Assembly (NCBI RefSeq): GCF_030064675.1
Contig: NZ_CP116413.1
Coordinates: 3,938,001-4,002,000 of the forward strand
DNA from: Crossiella sp. CA-258035
GTDB lineage: Bacteria > Actinomycetota > Actinomycetes > Mycobacteriales > Pseudonocardiaceae
Length of the DNA stretch: 64,000 bases
Direction: 5' to 3'
Made by a program: the position numbers and the translations under genes. Of this stretch, positions 56,077 through 63,124 are shown one piece after another; positions within the stretch are counted from its first letter, which is position 1, and every line of letters begins with the position of its first letter. Below the pieces are notes generated by a model. It was not told the DNA's origin. It searched no databases and saw nothing but the letters and a program-made list of their open reading frames with translations.

Positions 56077-56991
56077 ATGGCAAGACTGCGCAGGACGGCG
56101 GCCGCCTTGGCGGCACTGCTCGCGGTGGGCCTGACCCCGCCCGCGGCCGCCGAACCCGCCGCCGCGGCAGAACCCGCGGTGGCACAGGCGATGCTGACCG
56201 AACGGGCCACCACCGCGACCGGACTGGCCGCCCAGGGCCGGAGCGTCGAGGTCGACGTGCGGCGGCGTGACGGCGACTGGGTGTTCGGCTCCGGCGTGCT
56301 CACCGCGCCCCCGGTGCACGGGGCCGCGCCGGATGCCTGGCTGTTCCTGGGCCGGCGCACCGGGAACGGCTGGCAGATCGCACTCGACACCGGAGCCGGG
56401 TTCGCCGCACTGGCCGCCCGCGCCCCGGAGTCCGTGCTGTCATTGGGAGAAAAGGAGACCTTCGCGGCCAACGCGCACAACGCCGCCGCGCCCACCGGCC
56501 TCGCCCTGCCCTATCCGACCGGGGTCTCCTGGACGATGATCGGCGGCCCGCACGGCTGGAGCGGCCAGCCGCGGCCGTGGAGCTCGGTGGACCTCAACGG
56601 CGGCGACCGGCGCGTGCTGGCCGGGCAGAGCGGGCGGGCGTACTGGATGTGCCGCAACGGCGGGCACATCCGGATCATCCACGACAACGGCTGGACCACC
56701 GAGTACTACCACCTGCTCGATGAGATCAAGCCCGACGGCGCGCCGATCAAGCTCGGCGACTACCTGGGCCTGACCAGCACCCGCATCCCCTGCGGCGGCT
56801 CGGCGGGCAGCAACCACGTGCACTACGCGGTGAAGAAGGGCACCGCGTGGACCGCGCTCAACGGCCTGACCATCGGCGGCTGGACCTTCCGCGAGGGCAG
56901 CCGCGCCTACAGCGGCTACGCCACCCATCAGACGGTGCGGCGCAACGTCGGGCAGCAGCTGACCAACTACGGCCCCGACGACCCCGGCTGA
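56077..56991 (+). CDS. Secreted M23-like peptidoglycan-hydrolase family protein
   Basis: 304 residues. Signal peptide (1-25) and a long helical/low-complexity N-terminus, then a C-terminal M23-like domain of about 180 residues. Zinc-site marks are visible as WSSVDLNGGDRR (the His-x3-Asp equivalent carries Asp in place of the first His), and SNHVHYAVKKG, the canonical His-x-His. The HxH motif is intact but the first His of the family (HxxxD) is not obvious, so catalytic status is uncertain. GAGAGGACG precedes the ATG. Acts in the cell wall. Confidence 0.75.
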   Translation: MARLRRTAAALAALLAVGLTPPAAAEPAAAAEPAVAQAMLTERATTATGLAAQGRSVEVDVRRRDGDWVFGSGVLTAPPVHGAAPDAWLFLGRRTGNGWQIALDTGAGFAALAARAPESVLSLGEKETFAANAHNAAAPTGLALPYPTGVSWTMIGGPHGWSGQPRPWSSVDLNGGDRRVLAGQSGRAYWMCRNGGHIRIIHDNGWTTEYYHLLDEIKPDGAPIKLGDYLGLTSTRIPCGGSAGSNHVHYAVKKGTAWTALNGLTIGGWTFREGSRAYSGYATHQTVRRNVGQQLTNYGPDDPG

Positions 56992-56996
56992 GCCGT

Positions 56997-57881
56997 TCAC
57001 TCCCATTCCCAGCGGATGCCGTGACAGCCCGGTGGCGCGTCGGCCTGCACCAGGTGCGTGGCGCCCCACCGGGTCAGCGGCAGCTCGGCCAGGTCGGTCC
57101 ACGGGGTGCCGATGTCGGGCTGCCAGATCCGGAAGCAGCGGGCGGGCAGCGCGGCCGGGTCGAACTGGATCTGCAACAGGTAGCTGCGGATCGGGAAGCG
57201 CACACCCCGGTGGTAGTCGGTGGGTTTCGGCCCGCCCGCGCTGTAGGCCAGCTCGTACTCCAGCACGTAGGTCTCCCCGGCGGCCAGCCTGCGCTCGAAG
57301 ATCAGCTCGACCGCGGTGAGCCCGTTCGCCCGGTCCTCGCGCACCCGCCCGATCCGGCACTGCCGGGCCAGCCGGATGTCCGGCAGCACCGGCGCCTCGC
57401 TGTGGTAGACCGCGATGTGCCGGTCCACCCCGTCCCGCCGCGCCACCAGCACCACCTGCCCCTGGATGGCCAGCTCCTCCCGGTCAGGGCCGAGCACGAT
57501 CCGGTCGTGGTGGCTCAGCAGCCCCAGCCCGCCGTCGGTGCGGTCCTGGATCCGCGCCAGCAGCCTGCGCACCCCCGCGTGCACCGGGCAGACCCGTTCC
57601 AGCGGCAGTGACCCCGGCACGTGGTCCAGCCACCGCCCGCGCGGCCGGCGCGGCCCCAGCAGGGTGATCAGCTGACCACGCGGCAGGCCGAGGATGTCCT
57701 CCAGCACGAGCACCGCACGCAGCGAGCCTGGTCGTTCCGGCCGGCAGGCGCCACGCTGCCAGTAGCTCAGCGTGGCCACGCTGACCCGCACGTCCTGTAG
57801 CCGGAGGTGGTGGCGGAGGCGTTCCAGGGTCAGGCCACGGGCGGTGATCGCGGCGCGCAGGGCGTCACTGAAGACAGACAT
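56997..57881 (-). CDS. HTH (XRE/Cro-like) DNA-binding protein with large C-terminal domain
   Basis: 294 residues. N-terminal Xre-type helix-turn-helix (ITARGLTLERLRHHL, VSVATLSYWQRG) with an Arg-rich wing, then a beta-rich domain of about 200 residues (VERVCPVHAG, HHDRIVLGPDREELAIQGQ, TYVLEYELAYSAGGPKPTD) of the kind seen in actinomycete regulators that detect secreted signals. It is convergent with the M23-like gene. The ligand or target is not known. Confidence 0.78.
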   Translation of the reverse strand: MSVFSDALRAAITARGLTLERLRHHLRLQDVRVSVATLSYWQRGACRPERPGSLRAVLVLEDILGLPRGQLITLLGPRRPRGRWLDHVPGSLPLERVCPVHAGVRRLLARIQDRTDGGLGLLSHHDRIVLGPDREELAIQGQVVLVARRDGVDRHIAVYHSEAPVLPDIRLARQCRIGRVREDRANGLTAVELIFERRLAAGETYVLEYELAYSAGGPKPTDYHRGVRFPIRSYLLQIQFDPAALPARCFRIWQPDIGTPWTDLAELPLTRWGATHLVQADAPPGCHGIRWEWE

Positions 57882-58018
57882 GCCGCATTCCTCAGGTTCG
57901 GGTGGCCCCCGGCCAGTGTGCGACAGGATCAGGGGGTGACCGGACTGGTTGGCGGTTTTGCGTCGATCCGGCTAACGGTCGTTCGTGTAAGGGGCGAAGC
58001 CAGGACGAGGGAGGTCCC

Positions 58019-58879
58019 ATGACGACGGTGTTGCTGGACGGGCTCGCGGTGGGGGAGTCACCGCGCTGGCACCAGGGCAGGCTGTGGTTCTGCCACTGGG
58101 GCGCGGACGAGATCGTCGCGGTGGACCCGGCCGGCCGGGCCGAGGTGATCATGCACGACCCGGAGATCGTGCCGCACTCCATCGACTGGCTACCGGACGG
58201 CCGGCTGCTGATCGTGCCCCGCGGCGAGGGCTACCAGGGCCTGTTGCAGCGCCGGGAACCCGACGGCTCACTGGTCACCCACGCTGACCTGCGCCCACTG
58301 GCCGCGGGCTGGAACGAGCTGGTGGTGGACGGCCGGGGCAACACCTACGTCAACGGCAGCGACTTCGACTTCCTCGGTTTCCTGGAGGGGAGAGCGGAGT
58401 TCATCCCCGGCGTCATCGCCCTGGTCACCCCGGACGGCGCGGTGCGGCAGGTGGCCGAGGGCATCGAGTTCGGCAACGGCATGGTGGTCAGCCAGGACAA
58501 CTCCACCCTGGTCGTCGCCGAGTCCTTCGCCGGCCGGCTCACCGCCTTCGACATCACCGAAGACGGCACCCTGACCAACCGCAGGATCTGGGCCGAAGGC
58601 GTCGGCCCGGACGGCATCACCATGGACGCCGACGGCGCGATCTGGACCTCGCTCACCGACCACGACTGCGCGCTGGTCCGCGAGGGCGGCGAGGTGGTGC
58701 GCACCATCGAACTGGACCGCAACCCGTTCGCGTGCGCGCTCGGCGGGGCGGATGGGCGGACGCTGTTCGTGATGGCGGCGCGGTGGAACCCGGAGGATCC
58801 GTTCGGCGGGCCTCGGACCGGGCAGGTGCTGACCACCTCGGTGGCGGTGCCGGGGGCGGGGTGGCCGGGCCGCGGTTGA
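58019..58879 (+). CDS. SMP-30/gluconolactonase/LRE family protein
   Basis: 286 residues. Six-bladed beta-propeller lactonase of the SMP-30 family. Typical segments are LAVGESPRWHQGRLWFCHWGADEI (Glu metal ligand near the N-terminus), WNELVVDGRGNTYVNGSDFDF (Asn ligand) and GPDGITMDADGAIWTSL with the conserved Asp. It hydrolyses sugar lactones or related lactones using Ca2+ or another divalent metal. GAGGGAGG precedes the ATG at 58019. Upstream 57902 start is unsupported. Confidence 0.9.
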   Translation: MTTVLLDGLAVGESPRWHQGRLWFCHWGADEIVAVDPAGRAEVIMHDPEIVPHSIDWLPDGRLLIVPRGEGYQGLLQRREPDGSLVTHADLRPLAAGWNELVVDGRGNTYVNGSDFDFLGFLEGRAEFIPGVIALVTPDGAVRQVAEGIEFGNGMVVSQDNSTLVVAESFAGRLTAFDITEDGTLTNRRIWAEGVGPDGITMDADGAIWTSLTDHDCALVREGGEVVRTIELDRNPFACALGGADGRTLFVMAARWNPEDPFGGPRTGQVLTTSVAVPGAGWPGRG

Positions 58880-58932
58880 ACCCGGCTGCGGTGGCTCACT
58901 TGCGGACCAGATGGCGTTCCGGCCGCGCGCCG

Positions 58933-60369
58933 CTAGCCGCGGCTCTCCGGCAGCACGCCCGACCCGCTGGCCGCGCGGAACCGCCCGGCCCACACCGTGT
59001 TCATCGGGTACAGCCCAGCCAGCCCGGCTCCGTCGCCGACCTGTTCGCGCACGAACTCCTCCCGCGCCTCCCGCTCCACCGCCTCCCGCGCCACCTCCGC
59101 CGCCAGCTCCGCGGGCACCACCACCAACCCCTCCGCGTCCCCGACCAGCACGTCCCCCGGCCGCACCAGCACCCCGCCACAGGCCACCGCCACCTGCGAC
59201 TCCCACGGCAGGTGCCGGGTCTCCAGCCCGGCCGGGTGACCGCCGCGGTGGTACACCGGCAGCGGCAGCCCGGTGAAGGAGTCCGGGTCGACCAGCGGGC
59301 CGTCGGTGACGATGCCCGCGGCCCCGCGGTGGTGGGCGCGCAGGGCCAGGATGTCCTCCAGGGTGCCCGCGCCGGGGTCCTGGCGGGCGTCGACGACCAG
59401 GACCTCGCCGGGGGCGAGCTGTTCGACGGTGCGGGAGCGGTGGTCCAGGCCGGTGGCGTCCAGGCGCCAGATGTCCTCGCGCAGGGGCAGGCAGCGCAGG
59501 GTGCGGGCCACGCCGACCAGGCGGAGGTCGGCCCGGGTGGGTTGGACGCCGGTGATGAGGTGGTTGGTGATGCCGTGCTGGCGCAGCTGCGCGGCGACCG
59601 TGGCGGTGCGGACCTCGCGGAAGCGGGCGGCGGTCTCCGGGGTGAGCGGCGGGCCGCCGGGGCCGTGTGCGGCCAGGCGTTCCCGGTCGCCGGAGGCGGG
59701 CTGCGCGCCTGGCACGCCAAGGGGTTCGGGGTCCTGGTCGATCCGGGTGCGCAGTGGTGGGCAGCCGGTGAGGGTGACCTCGATCCGGTCGCCGGGGTCG
59801 ACCAGCGGGGCGCCTGCCGGGGTGCCGGTGAGGATGAGGTCACCGGGTTCCAGGGTGAGGGTGCGGGAGAGATCTGCTACCAGGTAAGCGAAATCGAAGA
59901 TCAGCTCGGCGGCGGTGGCGCGCTGCACCAGCTCACCGTTGACGTGGCAGGTGAGTTCCAGGTCGGACACGTCGGTCGTTCGTGCGTCCACAAAGGACTG
60001 TCCTAGTGGGGTGGAGCGGTCGGAACCGTTGCTGCGCAGGGCTGATCCCTCGTCGGCGGCTTGCAGGTCGAACACGGTGAGGTCCAGGGCCGGGGTGAGC
60101 CAGCCGATGTGGTCGAGGGCCTCGGCCTCGGTGACCCGGCGGGCGGGTCTGCCGATCACCAGCGCGATCTGCGCCGCCGCGCCCAAGGCCGCGCAACCCT
60201 GCGGCCGCAGCACCACCGCATCCTGCCCGGTCAGCGAGGTGGCCGGTTTGAGGTAGTAGGCGGGGTGCGCGGGCGCGCCGCCGAGCTCCGCCGCGCGGCC
60301 GTGGTGGTTGAGCCGGACCGCGATGACCTTGCCGGGGCGCGGGGGTAGCGGAGGGTCGGCAGCGGACAT
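58933..60369 (-). CDS. Fumarylacetoacetase-family / RraA-family fusion protein
   Basis: 478 residues. N-terminal half (about 20-240) is an FAH-fold hydrolase/decarboxylase with the metal-site pattern seen in FAH and HpcE-like proteins (HPAYYLKPATSLTGQDAV, GSDRSTPLGQSF, LILTGTPAGAP). C-terminal half (about 265-470) is an RraA/4-hydroxy-4-methyl-2-oxoglutarate aldolase-like domain (GVARTLRCLPL, VLVVDARQDPGAGTLEDI, GGVLVRPGDVLVGDAEGLVVVP). The fusion suggests consecutive steps in aromatic or sugar-acid degradation, with hydrolysis or decarboxylation of a C-C bond and then aldol cleavage. Divergent from a PucR-type regulator. Confidence 0.9.
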   Translation of the reverse strand: MSAADPPLPPRPGKVIAVRLNHHGRAAELGGAPAHPAYYLKPATSLTGQDAVVLRPQGCAALGAAAQIALVIGRPARRVTEAEALDHIGWLTPALDLTVFDLQAADEGSALRSNGSDRSTPLGQSFVDARTTDVSDLELTCHVNGELVQRATAAELIFDFAYLVADLSRTLTLEPGDLILTGTPAGAPLVDPGDRIEVTLTGCPPLRTRIDQDPEPLGVPGAQPASGDRERLAAHGPGGPPLTPETAARFREVRTATVAAQLRQHGITNHLITGVQPTRADLRLVGVARTLRCLPLREDIWRLDATGLDHRSRTVEQLAPGEVLVVDARQDPGAGTLEDILALRAHHRGAAGIVTDGPLVDPDSFTGLPLPVYHRGGHPAGLETRHLPWESQVAVACGGVLVRPGDVLVGDAEGLVVVPAELAAEVAREAVEREAREEFVREQVGDGAGLAGLYPMNTVWAGRFRAASGSGVLPESRG

Positions 60370-60438
60370 GGGCGGTCCCTTCCTCATGGCGGTGAGTGCA
60401 GGGGTCCCCGCAGCTTCCTACTCCGGCAGGACGCCGGG

Positions 60439-60481
60439 CAATGGCGGACTCGCCATACTTCACCAAGCAACCAATGGCGGA
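60439..60481. promoter_or_regulatory. Repeats in the divergent FAH-RraA/PucR promoter region
   Basis: CAATGGCGGA occurs twice in the same orientation, at 60439-60448 and 60472-60481 (33 bp apart, about three helical turns). ATGGCG (60441-60446) also pairs with CGCCAT (60451-60456) as a short inverted repeat. The block lies 70 to 112 bp upstream of the FAH-RraA start and ahead of the PucR start, so a PucR dimer-binding array is likely. Confidence 0.5.
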
Positions 60482-60506
60482 TCCGACATCCGCGCCGGGA
60501 GACGGC

Positions 60507-62093
60507 ATGACTGCCCGCGTCACACTCGCCGAGTTGGTCGAGGTGCTGGGCCCGGCCGTGCTCAGCGTGGTGTGCGCGCCGCGGGGCCTGGACCACCCGG
60601 TCAGCGCGCCCGAGTTGCTGGACATCGCCGACCCGGCCCCGGTCGAACACGCCGCGCTGCTGCTGGGTATCGGACTGTCGCCGGGCCAGGACGGGCTGAG
60701 CGTGGCGATCCGGCGGGCCGCGGCCGGGCAGGCGGCGGCGTTGGTGATCAAGAGCAGGGGCCTGCCGCTGGCGGAGGTGCGCGCGGTGGCCGAGCAGGCC
60801 GGGCTCGCGGTGCTGGACGCGGCCGCGGAGATGCCCTGGCCGCGGTTGCAGGTGCTCTGCGGCGCGGTGCTGCGCTTCGGACCGGCCAGCGCGGCCGGCC
60901 TCGGCCCGCCACTGGCCACGGTGCCCACCGGCGACCTGTTCGCGCTGGCCAACGCCACCGCGGCCCTGGCGGGCGGCGCGGTGGCGATCATGGACACCGA
61001 CCACGTGATCCTGGCCTACTCCAGCCTGGACGGCCAGCGCATCGACGAGACCCGGCGGCGCGGCATCCTGCTCCGCCGGGTGCCCGAGGACGCCCTGCCC
61101 TACCACCTGCTGGCCGAGGTGTGGAACAGCCGGGAACCGGTCCGGCTGGCCAGGCCCGGCGACATGGTGCGCTTCGGCCTGGTCATCCGGGCGGGTCCGG
61201 AGGTGCTGGGCTCGATCTGGGTCGCGGTGGAGGACGACGCCGACCTGTCCCGGTGCGCGCCCGCGTTGCACGAGGCCGCGAAACTGGCCGCGCTGCACCT
61301 GGTGCGGCTGCGCCGCCAGGCCGACGCCGACCAGGACCGCCGCAACGCGGTCCTGGGCTCGGCCCTGGAGGGCGCGGGCCAGACCGCTGGGCTCGAGCTG
61401 CCCGCGCACCTGCTCGCGCTGGCCCCGCCGGTGGCCGCCGACCCGATCCAGCGCAGGCTCACCGGCAGCCAGCTGGTCGACCTGGCTGTGCTGGCCGGGC
61501 GCGCTCTCGGTATCGAGATCGCCGCGACCGTGGCCCGGGACCGGCTGTACCTGCTGCTGCCCGGCAGCCACGCCCAGGCCACCATCTTCGCCAGGCAGCT
61601 GCTCGACCGCGCCGGGGTCGGCCTGCGCACCCCGGCGCGCGCGGTGCTGGGCCCCGCGGTGACCACTCCGGCCCAGCTGCCCGCCCAGCGCGCCGACGCC
61701 GACGCCGCGCTGGACCACTTGCGGGACAACGAGATCACCGGCCTGGTCGAGCTGGACTCGGTGCGCACCCAGCTCGTGCTGCACCGCCTGACCACCTTGG
61801 TCCGCACCCGCCCCGACCTGCGCACCGGCCTGGCCGAGCGCATCCGCGCCCACGATGAGCGCGGCGGCGCCGACTACGCCCGCACCCTGCTCACCTACCT
61901 GCGCGCCGCAGGCGACATCAGCGCGGTCGCGGAAACCCTGCACCTGCACCAGAACACCGTCCGCCAGCGCCTGCGCCGCGCCGAGGAGCTCTTCGAGCTG
62001 GACCTGGCCGACCCGGAACTGCGCCTGACCCTGTGGCTGGAACTGACCGCCGATGATCCACCCGGACGCGGCCGCGAGACCCACACGGAGTGA
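60507..62093 (+). CDS. PucR-family transcriptional regulator
   Basis: 528 residues from the ATG at 60507 (GGGA-GAC upstream). N-terminal PucR-type sensor region (VTLAELVEVLGPAVLSVV), a GAF-like/hydrophobic middle part and a C-terminal PucR helix-turn-helix (ARTLLTYLRAAGDISAVAETLHLHQNTVRQRLRRAEELF). Such proteins activate or repress nearby catabolic genes; the FAH-RraA gene is divergent with repeated motifs in between. Two upstream in-frame starts (60396, 60441) overlap the repeats and are less likely. Confidence 0.88.
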   Translation: MTARVTLAELVEVLGPAVLSVVCAPRGLDHPVSAPELLDIADPAPVEHAALLLGIGLSPGQDGLSVAIRRAAAGQAAALVIKSRGLPLAEVRAVAEQAGLAVLDAAAEMPWPRLQVLCGAVLRFGPASAAGLGPPLATVPTGDLFALANATAALAGGAVAIMDTDHVILAYSSLDGQRIDETRRRGILLRRVPEDALPYHLLAEVWNSREPVRLARPGDMVRFGLVIRAGPEVLGSIWVAVEDDADLSRCAPALHEAAKLAALHLVRLRRQADADQDRRNAVLGSALEGAGQTAGLELPAHLLALAPPVAADPIQRRLTGSQLVDLAVLAGRALGIEIAATVARDRLYLLLPGSHAQATIFARQLLDRAGVGLRTPARAVLGPAVTTPAQLPAQRADADAALDHLRDNEITGLVELDSVRTQLVLHRLTTLVRTRPDLRTGLAERIRAHDERGGADYARTLLTYLRAAGDISAVAETLHLHQNTVRQRLRRAEELFELDLADPELRLTLWLELTADDPPGRGRETHTE

Positions 62094-62246
62094 AATCACC
62101 GTCAAATTGGCAATTGTAAGTCAGTTAATAACTGCATGCGATCGGCGATTACTGCTTTCGGTCCACAGACTCCCCCCAATGAGTGCAGCGATTCCGTGCG
62201 ACAATTTGCGTGTTGTCGTGAATTTTTTCCAAGAGGGGGATGTGGC
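62094..62246 (+). other. AT-rich intergenic promoter region before the DUF6879 cassette
   Basis: The only clearly AT-rich stretch in the window, with runs such as AATTGGCAATTGTAAG, TCAGTTAATAACTGCATG and GTGAATTTTTTCC. It holds no ORF with coding bias. It is the expected place for a promoter of the following three-gene cassette and may mark a transferred segment boundary. Confidence 0.5.
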
Positions 62247-62519
62247 ATGCCACAACGCAGGTGGGAAGCTGATCCGGCGGCCGTGTTGAACCGGAGATGG
62301 GGAAGGTCACCGGGAGACCTCGGCACGACCAGTGGGGAGAACAGTTGTCCGGACATCTGGGAACTGGACAACGGTGATGTCGCGGTGATCGGCCGGGACC
62401 TCACCGAAGCGCACCGGTCACGGTTGCCGGCCGGAGTGTCCATTGCGGAGGATGAGCGGCTCGTGGTCATTCCGCGGATTACCATGCTGGCCGCGAAGGG
62501 GGATATCCCCGATGCGTGA
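62247..62519 (+). CDS. Small conserved protein of the DUF6879 cassette
   Basis: 90 residues starting MPQRRWEADPAAV at ATG 62247 behind AAGAGGGGGA. Contains the characteristic block CPDIWELDNGDVAVIGRDLT and ERLVVIPRITMLAAKGDIP, a pattern I know from short actinomycete proteins encoded just before DUF6879 genes. Fold and role are not known. Its stop overlaps the next ATG by eight bases. Confidence 0.7.
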   Translation: MPQRRWEADPAAVLNRRWGRSPGDLGTTSGENSCPDIWELDNGDVAVIGRDLTEAHRSRLPAGVSIAEDERLVVIPRITMLAAKGDIPDA

Positions 62520-63120
62520 CCTGCTCGCCGGCGCACGCTGCGCCGAGCTGACGCCGGCGGAGTTCAACCGGTTCTCCGAACGGGACATGGTTCGGATCGG
62601 GCCGCCGGGTTTCTGGAAGCTGGAACGGCAGCAGAGCTTCGCCGAACCGGACAACGACAGCTGGGTCGCCTTCGACCGCGGCGACTGGGCCGAGGCGCTG
62701 CGGCTGGTGGCGCGGCAACGGGACGGGTTCCTGGACTACTACCGGCGGGCCGCGGCCCGTGGGTCGCGGTACTGGCGGGTCCGGGTGGTGGAGCTGCCGC
62801 TGACGCCCTACCTGCGCTGGGAGCTGCACGTGCTGCGGCTGCGGGCCGCTTGCGGGGCCGCGATCCGGGTGGTCGGGCCGGAGCAGGTCGAGCACCTCGA
62901 GCAGGCCGGGCCGTTGCCGGAGGTCTTCACCGTGGGCGCGGAGGTGATGTACGAGGCGGTCTACGACCAGGGCAGGCTGGCCGGTGGCAGGCGGTTCACC
63001 GACCGCGACCTGATCCGGCGCTGCCAGCGGCTGATCCAGGAGCTGTACGACACCGGGGAGGAGCTGGCGGCCTTCTTCGACCGGGAGGTCGCCCGGCACC
63101 GGGCGCCGTGCGGAGGATGA
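62512..63120 (+). CDS. DUF6879 family protein
   Basis: 202 residues. Cytoplasmic protein of the DUF6879 type common in actinomycetes (AELTPAEFNRFSERDMVRIGPPGFWKLE, QSFAEPDNDSWVAF, then ELPLTPYLRWELHVLR). No catalytic motif recognised. Usually next to short partner proteins and XRE or NB-ARC type regulators, which suggests a signalling or defence-like module. The NB-ARC gene begins 4 bp after its stop. Confidence 0.78.
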   Translation: MRDLLAGARCAELTPAEFNRFSERDMVRIGPPGFWKLERQQSFAEPDNDSWVAFDRGDWAEALRLVARQRDGFLDYYRRAAARGSRYWRVRVVELPLTPYLRWELHVLRLRAACGAAIRVVGPEQVEHLEQAGPLPEVFTVGAEVMYEAVYDQGRLAGGRRFTDRDLIRRCQRLIQELYDTGEELAAFFDREVARHRAPCGG

Positions 63121-63124
63121 CCCG

